Notes under the pieces: model-generated
The model's input: only the letters and a program-made list of their open reading frames with translations
The model's database searches: none
Told to the model about the DNA's origin: nothing
Shown: piece by piece, positions 31,426 to 40,811 of the stretch
Numbering within the stretch: the first letter of the stretch is position 1
Layout of the letters: each line of letters starts with the position of its first letter
Assembly: GCF_002234575.2 (NCBI RefSeq)
Contig: NZ_CP022464.2
Coordinates: 2,418,001-2,482,000, forward strand
DNA from: Enterocloster bolteae
Lineage (GTDB): Bacteria; Bacillota; Clostridia; Lachnospirales; Lachnospiraceae
Length of the DNA: 64,000 nt
Direction of reading: 5' to 3'
Translations under genes and position numbers: made by a program

Positions 31426-33240
31426 ATGGACAGTTGGGCAGAGATGGAAGAGCAGATCCTGAAAGAACTGAATCTTCACAGGATGAAGGATGATGCTGAG
31501 GTTTTCAGCAGATTGGAGCGTTACTCCGGTTCAGAGGCCGGGGAAGCAGCCGTGGATTATCTGGTTCAGGAGCTGGAAGCAGCGGGGATTGAACATGAAC
31601 GGCATTATTATGAGCTTATGAGAAGCCTGCCTGTACAGGCTTCTGTTACTGTAAAGAAATCAGGAGAGCCTGATTTCACCGTGGAGGCAATAGCTGCTGT
31701 ATACAGCGGTGAAGCCCATGGGCTTACAGGAGAACTGGCCTGGGATGAGATGTGTGCCAAGGGCCAATTGAACGGCATGGAACAGGAGGAACGGTTCCGG
31801 ACATTTAAGGGAAAGATTGTCCTCACCTATGATATCAGTTTTCCTTTCTATTATGAAGCGGCGAGGGCAGGAGCACTGGGCATTGTGGCCATATGGCCCA
31901 AGGACATTCATCACCACGACACCATGGGCGGTGTATGGGGAATGCCGGGAAGCAGGGACAGGGATTTGTACCCTTATCTGCCCTATGTGCAGATATTGGG
32001 GCAGGACGGCCTGAAGCTGATTGAGATGGTTAAGGCGGGCACTGCAGCCGTGGGAACAGAAGCAGCCAAAGGTATGGCTGTGACAGCTCAGATGGATGTG
32101 GCCATGGACAACCGCATCGTAAGGTCCAGTATGCCGGTGGCCACCATTCCGGGCAAAAGTGAGAGCTTTGTGCTCCTGAGCGGCCACTACGATTCCTGGT
32201 ATGAGGGGATGACGGACAACGGGGCAGCTAACGTGCTGATGCTGGAGACAGCCAGGGCGCTGGAAAAGTTTAAGGACAGGCTGAACCGCACCGTGGTGAT
32301 TGCCTGGTGGTCCGGTCATTCGGACGGGCGTTACTCCGGCTCCACCTGGTTCTGCGACCATCACTATGAGTATCTGAGAAAGCACTGCGTGGCCCACATC
32401 AACATGGATATCTGCGGATGCAAGGGAAGCAATGCAGTCCGTTTCGATATGAGCGGTATGGAGGGAGAGGCGTTTAACGATGAATTCCTTGCATCCTATA
32501 ACAGCCGCAAACCCCTTGCGTACAGGGCTCTGGACCGTTCCAGCGACCAGACCTTCTGGGGAACCATGACCCCTGTATCCATTGCTCCCCAGTTTTATAT
32601 GGATGACGGACAGACGCCCCAGCCCCCAAAGAGCAGCGATATCTTAAGGCCAGCGGCCATGCCGGCGGCCTTTGGGGTGGGCGGTCCCTTTTACTGGTGG
32701 CATACCAGGGAGGATACCCTGGATAAGATCGGGGACGATGTGCTGGCCCGGGACTGTGAGATAGCGGCAAGGCTGGTGCTGCGCTACGCCATGGAAAAGC
32801 CCCTTCCTATTGATATGAATGGTTTCATGGGGGAGATGCAGTCCTATTTTGAGGCCTTTGCAGAGGAACTGGACCCGGACTTCGATGTGGCTCCGGTACT
32901 GGCATCCATTGCCCTGACCCGAAAATCCGTTGAGAAGCTCTCCGATGCCATCCGGGCATATCCAAAGCAGGATGCGGACAGCATACTCATCCGGACAGCG
33001 GGAGAACTGGTGCGCTTGAAATATACGTATTCCAGCCCCTACGGACATGACTATGCAGTGGAGCACCAGCCCTATGCAGTGTTTTCCTCCCTGTTAGGAG
33101 TGCACAGGGACAATACGCCTGAGGACCGGTATCTGATGTCGCAGACGGATTTCATCCGCCAGAGAAACAGGATGACAGGCCAGCTCCATGAGGTATGTGA
33201 GGCCATTGAATTACAGCTGTACCGCTGGCAGGTACAATAG
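31426..33240 (+). CDS. M28-fold peptidase with an atypical active-site loop
   Basis: A 604-aa protein with the layout of large M28 aminopeptidases: a PA-type insert (about residues 90-220, IVLTYDISFPFYYEAARAGALG) inside a Zn-peptidase fold. The metal ligands HYD (SGHYDSW, about 254), the D of DNGAAN, D in INMDICG and the late His in WWHTRED are present. The catalytic EE pair of the usual GEE-x-GL-x-GS loop is replaced by WSGHSDGRYSGS. That loop may mark a distinct subfamily found with peptide importers (recalled), so it may act on an unusual peptide. AAGGA fits ATG 31426 rather than 31420. It heads the operon; cytoplasmic, no signal peptide. Confidence 0.82.
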   Translation: MDSWAEMEEQILKELNLHRMKDDAEVFSRLERYSGSEAGEAAVDYLVQELEAAGIEHERHYYELMRSLPVQASVTVKKSGEPDFTVEAIAAVYSGEAHGLTGELAWDEMCAKGQLNGMEQEERFRTFKGKIVLTYDISFPFYYEAARAGALGIVAIWPKDIHHHDTMGGVWGMPGSRDRDLYPYLPYVQILGQDGLKLIEMVKAGTAAVGTEAAKGMAVTAQMDVAMDNRIVRSSMPVATIPGKSESFVLLSGHYDSWYEGMTDNGAANVLMLETARALEKFKDRLNRTVVIAWWSGHSDGRYSGSTWFCDHHYEYLRKHCVAHINMDICGCKGSNAVRFDMSGMEGEAFNDEFLASYNSRKPLAYRALDRSSDQTFWGTMTPVSIAPQFYMDDGQTPQPPKSSDILRPAAMPAAFGVGGPFYWWHTREDTLDKIGDDVLARDCEIAARLVLRYAMEKPLPIDMNGFMGEMQSYFEAFAEELDPDFDVAPVLASIALTRKSVEKLSDAIRAYPKQDADSILIRTAGELVRLKYTYSSPYGHDYAVEHQPYAVFSSLLGVHRDNTPEDRYLMSQTDFIRQRNRMTGQLHEVCEAIELQLYRWQVQ

Positions 33241-33274
33241 CAGATACAATAATCACTGAGAAAGGACACGTATC

Positions 33275-34243
33275 ATGTTACGTTATATTATCAAACGTAT
33301 TATATTTGCCATTCCGGTGTTAATCGGAGCAACCTTCCTGGTGTTTACCATCATGGACCTTGCACCGGGCGACCCGGCACGTATTATCCTGGGCAGCAAT
33401 GCCACAGAAGCAGCCCTGGCCTCCCTGAGGGATTCCATGGGGCTTAATGACCCGTTTCTGGTGCGCTACGGGCGGTTCATACTTGGGCTTCTCCACGGGG
33501 ATTTAGGCACATCCTACCGCAACGGACAGGCAGTGTTCTCCCTGATTATGGGACGTCTGGGCAACACCGTGGTGCTGGCTACCTCGGGAATCGTATTTTC
33601 CGTTATCATCGGCATTCCGGTGGGAATTATATCTGCAATCAAGCAGTATTCCGTCCTGGACAATATTACCATGTTTATCACCCTGTTTTTGATGGCAGTG
33701 CCCACCTTCTGGTTTGCGCTGATCCTTGTCATCATTTTTTCACTGAACCTGGGCTGGCTGCCGTCTTCCGGCATGCAGCACGGATTCCCGGACAATCTTA
33801 TCAGCCTGATTCTGCCTACCCTGACCCTGGGATGCGGATATGCGGCTCTGATTGCCCGCACCACCCGTTCCTCGGTTCTGGAGGTGGTGCGTCAGGATTA
33901 CATTGACATGGCCAGGGCAAAGGGGCTTACGGAAAACGCGGTTATCTGGAAGCATATGTTAAAAAATGCCCTGATTCCCATTGTAACTGTGGTGGGACTG
34001 AACTTCGGAACCCTGTTAGGCGGCTCTGTGCTGACGGAATCTATTTTTTCCTGGCCCGGTGTAGGACGTTTTGTGGTGGATTCCATTTCCTACAAGGATA
34101 CGCCTGCGGTGCTGGGAAGCGTGGTGACACTGGCAATCCTGTTTACAATTGTGAACCTGATTGTTGATCTTCTGTATGCGTTTTTGGATCCAAGGATTAA
34201 ATCTGAATATCAATCATCATGGAAGAGGGCAAAGAAAAAATGA
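33275..34243 (+). CDS. Peptide ABC importer permease (DppB/OppB type)
   Basis: A 322-aa permease with six membrane segments. It carries the N-terminal MLRYIIKRIIFAIPVLIGAT motif of OppB/DppB and the cytoplasmic EAA-type loop (DYIDMARAKGLTENAVIWKH) that docks the ATPases. The C-terminal LGGSVLTESIFSWPGVG is standard. It is 34 nt after the peptidase and overlaps the next permease gene by 4 nt. Part of a five-gene importer for peptides or similar compounds, in the cell membrane. Confidence 0.93.
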   Translation: MLRYIIKRIIFAIPVLIGATFLVFTIMDLAPGDPARIILGSNATEAALASLRDSMGLNDPFLVRYGRFILGLLHGDLGTSYRNGQAVFSLIMGRLGNTVVLATSGIVFSVIIGIPVGIISAIKQYSVLDNITMFITLFLMAVPTFWFALILVIIFSLNLGWLPSSGMQHGFPDNLISLILPTLTLGCGYAALIARTTRSSVLEVVRQDYIDMARAKGLTENAVIWKHMLKNALIPIVTVVGLNFGTLLGGSVLTESIFSWPGVGRFVVDSISYKDTPAVLGSVVTLAILFTIVNLIVDLLYAFLDPRIKSEYQSSWKRAKKK

Positions 34244-35154
34244 GCACATTAAAGAAAACAGAGAACAATTTGGGACAGGATGAAAAGGTCCGTTCCCTGT
34301 GGAAGCAGTCGGTGATTCAGTTCAAGCACAACCGGCTGGCCGTGGTGGGCCTGGTCATCATTGTCTTATTCATCGTTACGATTCTTACCACGCTGGCTGT
34401 TGACCAGATTACAAACTATTCTTTTTATAACGAGTATATCCTAAAGCAGGACCTTTCGCTGCGTCTGGCAAAGCCCAGCCTGGCCCATCCCTTTGGATGC
34501 GACGAGTTTGGCAGGGATCTTCTTCTGCGCATTCTGTGGGGAACCAAGCTTTCATTTGCCATCGGCGTGGTGGCCATTGCACTGTCCGTGATCATGGGAG
34601 CCCCCTTCGGCATGATAGCCGCGTTTTACGGGGGCAAGACCGACAACGCCATCATGCGCGTCATGGATGTGCTGCTGGCAGTGCCCTACATGCTGTTGGC
34701 CATGGCCATTGTGGCGGCCCTGGGAACCAGCACCTTTAACCTGCTTCTGGCTCTGGCCGTGTCCGGTATTGCAAAATACGCCAGAATCGCCAGGGCAGCA
34801 GTGCTTACGGTAAAGGACAGTGAATTTGTGGAGGCGGCCCGGGCCGTGGGCGCGTCGGACGGCACCATTTTGTTCCAGTACATACTGCCCAATGCCCTTG
34901 CCCCGATTCTGGTGCAGGTATCCCTGGGAATCGGTGATTCCATTCTGGCAGTTGCGGGCCTGTCCTATCTGGGACTGGGCGTACAGCCGCCCCAGCCTGA
35001 GTGGGGGGCAATCCTCACCACTGCAAGGACTTATATGAGGGATGCATGGCATATATCCGTGTTTCCGGGACTGTTCTTAATCCTGGCTGTCATAGCCTTT
35101 AACCTGTTTGGGGACGGCCTGCGGGATGCCCTTGATCCAAAGCTGAAACGATAA
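34240..35154 (+). CDS. Peptide ABC importer permease (DppC/OppC type)
   Basis: A 304-aa permease, partner of the DppB-like protein. The N-terminal domain (FKHNRLAVVGLVII) and LAHPFGCDEFGRDLLLRILWG are the DppC/OppC signatures, and EFVEAARAVGASDGTILFQY is the EAA loop. ATG 34240 overlaps the preceding stop in ATGA, indicating coupled translation; the upstream ATG 34219 has no ribosome site. Confidence 0.93.
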   Translation: MSTLKKTENNLGQDEKVRSLWKQSVIQFKHNRLAVVGLVIIVLFIVTILTTLAVDQITNYSFYNEYILKQDLSLRLAKPSLAHPFGCDEFGRDLLLRILWGTKLSFAIGVVAIALSVIMGAPFGMIAAFYGGKTDNAIMRVMDVLLAVPYMLLAMAIVAALGTSTFNLLLALAVSGIAKYARIARAAVLTVKDSEFVEAARAVGASDGTILFQYILPNALAPILVQVSLGIGDSILAVAGLSYLGLGVQPPQPEWGAILTTARTYMRDAWHISVFPGLFLILAVIAFNLFGDGLRDALDPKLKR

Positions 35155-35168
35155 GGGGGAGCAAAACG

Positions 35169-36155
35169 TTGAGTCATATATTAGAAATCAAAGATTTACA
35201 GGTACAATACCATACAGAGGATGGGACCGTGTACGCCCTTAACCACGTTGACCTGGAGCTGGACGATGGTGAGACCCTGGGTCTCGTAGGCGAGACAGGG
35301 GCGGGAAAAACCACGCTGGCCAAGAGCATCATGCGCCTGATTCCCGATCCTCCCGGCAAGATCGAGGGCGGGGTCATTGAATTTGAGGGCAGGGACCTTT
35401 TAAAGGCCAGCGGCGCTGAGATACGCGCGGTCAGGGGCAACCAGATATCCATGATTTTCCAGGATCCCATGTCATCCCTGAATCCTGTGGTCAGGGTAGG
35501 GGAGCAGATAGCGGAGGTAATCCGTGTCCACGAAAAATGCACCAAGAAGGAAGCCGAAGAAAAGGCCATGGAGATGTTAGAGACAGTGGGCATCCCGGCT
35601 GAGAGGGCAGGGGATTTCCCACACCAGTTTTCAGGCGGCATGAAGCAGAGGGTGGTCATAGCCATAGCCCTGGCCTGCAACCCAAAGGTGCTCATTGCGG
35701 ACGAGCCCACAACGGCGCTGGACGTGACCATCCAGGCCCAGGTGCTGGAGATGATGAGGCGCCTTAAGGATAAATACCATACGGCCACGCTGCTGATCAC
35801 CCACGATTTAGGGGTGGTTGCCCAGATGTGTGAGAAGGTGGCCATCATATACGCGGGGGAGGTAGTGGAGAGCGGTGCTGTCCTGGATATCTATAAGCAT
35901 ACCCTGCATCCCTACACCGAGGGACTGCTGGGAGCCATTCCCCAGGTACACCTGCATGTACACAGGCTCAGTCCCATTGACGGCCTGATGCCGGATCCCA
36001 TGGCGCAGAGGACGGGGTGTCCCTTTGCAGACCGGTGCAAATATGCATTTGAGCGGTGCCGCGTAGAGCATCCGCGGTTCATAGATGCCGGGAACGGCCA
36101 CAGAGTGCGCTGTTTCAAGGTAGAGAATGAGTTGAGGAAGGGGGCTGGGGAGTGA
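35169..36155 (+). CDS. Peptide ABC importer ATPase (DppD/OppD type)
   Basis: A 328-aa ATP-binding subunit. Walker A GETGAGKT, signature FSGGMKQRVVIAIAL, Walker B VLIADEPTTALD, H-loop LITHDLG and the C-terminal oligopeptide extension with Cys-rich RTGCPFADRCKYAFERC (an iron-sulfur cluster motif in relatives) are all present. The start is TTG, with GGGGGAG at normal spacing and no ATG nearby. Confidence 0.94.
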   Translation: MSHILEIKDLQVQYHTEDGTVYALNHVDLELDDGETLGLVGETGAGKTTLAKSIMRLIPDPPGKIEGGVIEFEGRDLLKASGAEIRAVRGNQISMIFQDPMSSLNPVVRVGEQIAEVIRVHEKCTKKEAEEKAMEMLETVGIPAERAGDFPHQFSGGMKQRVVIAIALACNPKVLIADEPTTALDVTIQAQVLEMMRRLKDKYHTATLLITHDLGVVAQMCEKVAIIYAGEVVESGAVLDIYKHTLHPYTEGLLGAIPQVHLHVHRLSPIDGLMPDPMAQRTGCPFADRCKYAFERCRVEHPRFIDAGNGHRVRCFKVENELRKGAGE

Positions 36156-37132
36156 TGGAACACAAGGGACTGTTAGAAGTAAGAAATCTTAAGAAGTATT
36201 TTGATACAAACCGAGGACCCCTTCAGGCTGTGGACAACATATCCTTTTCCATTGAAAAGGGCAGAACACTGGGCGTGGTAGGGGAGTCTGGCTGCGGCAA
36301 GTCCACCCTGGGCCGCACCATACTGAGGCTTCAGGAGCCCACATCCGGGGAAATCTGGTTTAATGGGGAGGATATTGTCAAGTACGACAAGAAGCAGGTA
36401 AAGGCACTGCGGTCCAAGATGCAGATTATTTTCCAGGACCCCTATTCTTCCCTGAATCCGCGTATGACGGTGAGCCAGGCCATAGAGGCACCCCTGGTGC
36501 TTCAGGGCATTTATAAGAAAAATGACAGGGAAGGCCTTCAGAAAAAGGTCAGGGAGATGATGGATCTGGTAGGTCTGGCATACCGTTTTGCCAACTCCTA
36601 TCCCCATGAGCTGGACGGCGGGCGCAGGCAGAGAATCGGTATTGCCAGAGCCCTGGCTCTGAATCCGGAATTTGTTGTCTGCGACGAGCCGGTCTCGGCC
36701 CTGGATGTGTCCATACAGGCCCAGGTACTGAATCTGATGCAGGATCTTCAGGAGCAGATGGGGCTTACATATCTGTTCATCACACATGACCTTTCGGTGG
36801 TAAAGCATCTTTCCGACGACATTGTGGTTATGTATCTGGGACAGCTGGTGGAGAGGGCCAAGCCGGATGAACTGTTTGAACATCCGCTGCATCCCTATAC
36901 CCAGGCGCTCCTGTCAGCCATTCCCATCCCGGATCCGACCATTAAGATGGAGCGGGAGATATTAAACGGGGAGCTTAGCTCGCCCATCAATATGGGGGAT
37001 GGATGCAGGTTTGCAAAGCGGTGTCCAAAGGCAACCCCGGAATGCACCCGTCCCATCCGTGAGGTTGAGGCTTCGCCGGGACATTTTGTATCGTGTCATC
37101 TTCTCTGCAAAGAAAACCAGGCAGGGAGTTGA
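36155..37132 (+). CDS. Peptide ABC importer ATPase (DppF/OppF type)
   Basis: A 325-aa second ATPase. Walker A GESGCGKS, Walker B VVCDEPVSALD, H-loop FITHDLS and the Cys-rich tail GCRFAKRCPKATPEC are present. The ABC signature is HELDGGRRQRIGIARAL, a recognised variant of LSGGQ in oligopeptide ATPases. ATG 36155 overlaps the upstream stop (TGATG), so translation is coupled. Confidence 0.93.
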   Translation: MEHKGLLEVRNLKKYFDTNRGPLQAVDNISFSIEKGRTLGVVGESGCGKSTLGRTILRLQEPTSGEIWFNGEDIVKYDKKQVKALRSKMQIIFQDPYSSLNPRMTVSQAIEAPLVLQGIYKKNDREGLQKKVREMMDLVGLAYRFANSYPHELDGGRRQRIGIARALALNPEFVVCDEPVSALDVSIQAQVLNLMQDLQEQMGLTYLFITHDLSVVKHLSDDIVVMYLGQLVERAKPDELFEHPLHPYTQALLSAIPIPDPTIKMEREILNGELSSPINMGDGCRFAKRCPKATPECTRPIREVEASPGHFVSCHLLCKENQAGS

Positions 37133-37163
37133 ATATAATGAATAATTTCAGGAGGATATATGT

Positions 37164-38702
37164 ATGAAAAAAGCAATTGCCATGTGTCTCATTGCCTGTA
37201 TGGTGATGACAGGCTGCGGCGGCAGTAAGGGCGGCGCAGGAGAACCACAGGAAACAGTGGCCGGCAGTGACGGACAGAACGTGAAGATCAAGGATGAAAT
37301 CATATTCTGCCAGGGCAATGACCTGACCACACTGGATGCCACCATCGGACAGCAGGAGAGGGCCTATTCCATCTCCAACAACATCTTTGACCCGCTGTTT
37401 ACCTATGATTCCGATATGAAGATGCAGCCATGCCTGGCCACGGAATATGAGTGGGCGGACGACACCACCCTGAAGCTTACCCTCAGGGAAGGCGTGAAAT
37501 TCCATGACGGATCCGATATGAACGCGGAGGACGTAAAGTTTACCCTGGACCTTATCGACCAGAGAGGGGCGCTGTTTGTAGGAAACTATGACGGATGTAC
37601 CATTGATGACGATTATCATGTGACGGTTAAGCTGAAAGCTCCTAACCCTGCTTTCTTAAGCATACTGACCCTGCCCCAGGCTTCCGTGGTACCGGCGGAG
37701 TATGACGAGGCGGCCTTCGGAGCCAATCCAATCGGCACAGGCCCTTACAAATTAAAAGAAGCTGTGGAGGGCGATTATTATACCCTGGAGCGGTTTGATG
37801 ATTACTGGGGCGGTCCGGCCAAGACAAAGCTTCTGACCATGAAAATCGTACCGGAGGCATCCCAGCGCACCATGATGTTAGAGACAGGCGAGGTGGATGT
37901 GGCTTATGAGGTTCCGAACAATGATATCTCCCGTATCCAGGAGAACAAGGACCTTCAGATTCTCACCAGCCCATCCATGAAAATCATACTTATGGAGCTG
38001 AACTGCAGTTCCGACGGCCCTGTGGGCAACCCGGATGTACGCAAGGCAGTGGAGTGCGCCATCAACAAGCAGACCATCGTGGATTCCCTGCTCTACGGAT
38101 TTGGAACGGTATCCGACAACATTATCCCTCAGTCCGCCCAGGATTACAGGGAATACGAGACCAACGGATATGACCCGGAAAAGGCTAAATCCCTTCTGGC
38201 CCAGGCTGGTTACAGCGACGGCATCCAGCTGACACTGTGGACAAACTCCAACCAGACCAACACAGAGATTGCCCAGGTGCTTCAGAGTCAGCTGGCTGAG
38301 GTGGGAATCAACCTTAACATTGTGACCCAGGATGACAACACCTCCTTCTCACTGATTGAGGCGGGCGAGGACTTTGACCTGATGCTGGATTTCTGGCAGA
38401 CTAATACAGGACACGCGGACTATGTATTCAACGGAATGCTGCTGTCCACTTCGGTCAACAACTTCTCCCGGTACTATAATCCGGAATTTGACGAGACATA
38501 TGTAAAGTATGCATCCACCGGCGAGGGCGAGGAAAGGGAAGCTCTTTTGAAGCAGCTTTACGATGATATGGTTACGGACACCCCAATTATCGGCCTTTAC
38601 AGCGAGACAAAGGTGATTGCAGCCACATCAAAGCTCCAGGGACTGATGCTGAGCCAGATTGGCGCGCATGAGTACCAGAATGCGGTGGTGACAGAAGACT
38701 AG
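37164..38702 (+). CDS. Peptide ABC importer substrate-binding lipoprotein
   Basis: A 512-aa family-5 solute-binding protein anchored as a lipoprotein (signal peptide with lipobox MVMTGC, Cys18). Family patterns LTTLDATIGQQERAYSISNN (near residue 50), LREGVKFHDGS, and GTGPYKLKEA are clear. It delivers peptides or other oligomers to the permeases. AGGAGG is 8 nt before the ATG. A terminator ends the operon at 38776-38807. The ligand is unknown; the peptidase in the same operon suggests a peptide-like compound. Confidence 0.93.
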   Translation: MKKAIAMCLIACMVMTGCGGSKGGAGEPQETVAGSDGQNVKIKDEIIFCQGNDLTTLDATIGQQERAYSISNNIFDPLFTYDSDMKMQPCLATEYEWADDTTLKLTLREGVKFHDGSDMNAEDVKFTLDLIDQRGALFVGNYDGCTIDDDYHVTVKLKAPNPAFLSILTLPQASVVPAEYDEAAFGANPIGTGPYKLKEAVEGDYYTLERFDDYWGGPAKTKLLTMKIVPEASQRTMMLETGEVDVAYEVPNNDISRIQENKDLQILTSPSMKIILMELNCSSDGPVGNPDVRKAVECAINKQTIVDSLLYGFGTVSDNIIPQSAQDYREYETNGYDPEKAKSLLAQAGYSDGIQLTLWTNSNQTNTEIAQVLQSQLAEVGINLNIVTQDDNTSFSLIEAGEDFDLMLDFWQTNTGHADYVFNGMLLSTSVNNFSRYYNPEFDETYVKYASTGEGEEREALLKQLYDDMVTDTPIIGLYSETKVIAATSKLQGLMLSQIGAHEYQNAVVTED

Positions 38703-38775
38703 GGACACACTCTGGTACCGGGCTTACCGGTAGTTTTGCGGCGTAGCACCGGGAGGGCCTGGAGGCCATCATATG

Positions 38776-38807
38776 ACCGGGAGGAACTTTTATTCCTCCC
38801 GGTTTTG
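38776..38807 (+). terminator. Rho-independent terminator of the M28-Opp operon
   Basis: ACCGGGAGGAA (38776-38786) pairs perfectly with TTCCTCCCGGT (38793-38803), followed by TTTG. Confidence 0.78.
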
Positions 38808-38902
38808 CATTACCAGGGAGCGTACAGGGAGGGGATCCGGGAGGAGCTGATACAGCTGTCCCATGGCTTTCAGGTGGAGACGGGAATGGCAGGACGCCGG
38901 GA

Positions 38903-38931
38903 TTGTCCCTAAAATAAAAGGATGTTATAAT
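38903..38931 (+). promoter_or_regulatory. Predicted promoter of the two-component genes
   Basis: TTGTCC (38903-38908), a 17-nt spacer and TATAAT (38926-38931) with an extended TGT before it. The predicted transcript start near 38938 excludes the ATG at 38934 as the kinase start and supports 38973. Confidence 0.65.
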
Positions 38932-38972
38932 AAATGAAATGGCCGTCAGGCCGGTCAGGGGGTGTCAGTTTG

Positions 38973-40811
38973 ATGAAGAAGATGAAGGTAAATCTGCGGA
39001 TTAAGATAATATACACATGTATTATCGCTGTATTTGTCAGTGTTTTCCTTATCATGCAGTATTCCTTCAACCGCAGCAGGAATCTGCTCATCACCCAGGA
39101 GGCGGGCATCATATCCCAATATATGAACCGCAACGAGCTGGCGCTTACAGAGGTGACGGATTCCATCCGTAAGCTGTCGGCCGCATCCAGCACCAACAAG
39201 CAGGTGGCGTCCTATCTGAACCAGTCATGTGATGGAAATATATATTCTTCGGAGAATGTGAGCCGTATCCGGGCAGTGGAGGAGACGCTGACCTTTTACC
39301 GGAATATATTTTTTGATTACCGTCTCCACTATATCATCCTGGGAGCGGACAGCACGGTTTACAGCGTGGCGGACGGGATTGACAACAGCAGCTATTTTGG
39401 GGAGAAGTTTGCCCAGAGCGTCAGGCAGCAGCCGTGGTACCGGGAGTTTCTGGAGGGAAAGGAGGTATCCGGGTGGATTGCCCCCTGTATTTACAATGAC
39501 AAGGGGGTGTTTAAGGAGAGGATTGAGTCTGGGAAGGATGAGGATTTCATCTTATTCATCCGGCGGATTAAGGATTATAATTCCCTTAAATTCCTTGGGG
39601 TGTCCTTTGTATCCTTTCCCACGGAAAACCTGGCACAGGTGCTGATACCCTATGACGGGGCGGTGCTGGCTCTCTTTGATAAGGGAAACCATCTGATTTA
39701 CGCCACGGAGCAAAGCGATATACTGGATGATATATCTGCCGGACGGCTTTCAGAGGATTTACAGGAGGACCAGGATTATTTTCATTATACAAAGGACGGC
39801 CGGGAGTACCTGGTGAACCATGTGACCATGGCCGGTACAGGATGGCGTATGGTGAACCTGGTACCCCTGTCCCATATCACCCAGGCAGTGGACAAGCTTC
39901 ACAGCACTGTAACCTCCCTGACGGTCCTTATGGCCCTGGGAGCCTGCATGGTCTGCCTTGCCATGTATTTCTATGTCAACGCGCCTCTTAACCGTCTGAT
40001 CCATAAGGTGAGCGAAGTCAATATCGGAGGGACTAAAATCGCTGACATGGAGGATGCAAAGGGCAGACAGATGCCTGTATTCGGAATTGTGGAGGCAGAG
40101 CTGGAGATCAGCAGGATGGTGGATTATATAGAAAAGCTCTCTGCCCAGACCATCAAGCAGAAGGAAATAGAGCAGAATCTCCGCTATGAGATGCTCCGGG
40201 CCCAGATAAATCCCCATTTTCTCTTTAACACATTAAATGTAATCAAATGGTCTTCCATGATATCCGGGGCAGGCAATATTGCGGACATGATTACCTCCCT
40301 TGGAATCCTTCTGGAGAGCACCATGAACCGGAGGGAGGAGGAAGTGCCCCTAAAGGAAGAAATACGTGTGGTGAAGGCGTGGGTGGAAATCAAGAACTGG
40401 GGACTTAAGAACCGGATTGAACTGGTTACAGATATCCAACAGGAGCTGGAGGAATTCAAGGTGATTAAATTTTTCCTTCAGCCGTTAGTGGAAAATGCGG
40501 TGCTGCACGGTATGGGGGAGGCAACTCACGGCACCATTTGGGTCACGGCTGAACCGTATGGGGAGCGGGTATGCGTTACGGTGCAGGATAACGGAGTGGG
40601 AATGGAACAGGGAAAACTGGATGAGATACTGAAGGAAATGGATGAAAACAGTAAAAAACGCCATGTAACCGGCATCGGGCTGACCAGCATTCATGAGCTG
40701 ATGAAAGCCAGGTACGGGCCGGATTACGGGCTCTATATTGAATCCAGGATAGGATACGGAACCAAGGTTTTTGCGGTATTTCCATATAGGAGAGGTAGTG
40801 AGACATGCTGA
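38973..40811 (+). CDS. YesM-type sensor histidine kinase
   Basis: A 612-aa membrane kinase: two membrane helices (about residues 10-27 and 305-325) flanking a large extracellular sensor domain (dCACHE-like), then a HAMP region and a His_kinase domain with the phosphoacceptor in QINPHFLFNTLN, and an HATPase_c domain (LQPLVENAVLHG, DNGVGM, GIGLTSIHE). YesM-type kinases sense extracellular compounds and control importers. A GGGGGTG site precedes ATG 38973. The stop overlaps the regulator gene by 7 nt. Confidence 0.92.
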   Translation: MKKMKVNLRIKIIYTCIIAVFVSVFLIMQYSFNRSRNLLITQEAGIISQYMNRNELALTEVTDSIRKLSAASSTNKQVASYLNQSCDGNIYSSENVSRIRAVEETLTFYRNIFFDYRLHYIILGADSTVYSVADGIDNSSYFGEKFAQSVRQQPWYREFLEGKEVSGWIAPCIYNDKGVFKERIESGKDEDFILFIRRIKDYNSLKFLGVSFVSFPTENLAQVLIPYDGAVLALFDKGNHLIYATEQSDILDDISAGRLSEDLQEDQDYFHYTKDGREYLVNHVTMAGTGWRMVNLVPLSHITQAVDKLHSTVTSLTVLMALGACMVCLAMYFYVNAPLNRLIHKVSEVNIGGTKIADMEDAKGRQMPVFGIVEAELEISRMVDYIEKLSAQTIKQKEIEQNLRYEMLRAQINPHFLFNTLNVIKWSSMISGAGNIADMITSLGILLESTMNRREEEVPLKEEIRVVKAWVEIKNWGLKNRIELVTDIQQELEEFKVIKFFLQPLVENAVLHGMGEATHGTIWVTAEPYGERVCVTVQDNGVGMEQGKLDEILKEMDENSKKRHVTGIGLTSIHELMKARYGPDYGLYIESRIGYGTKVFAVFPYRRGSETC

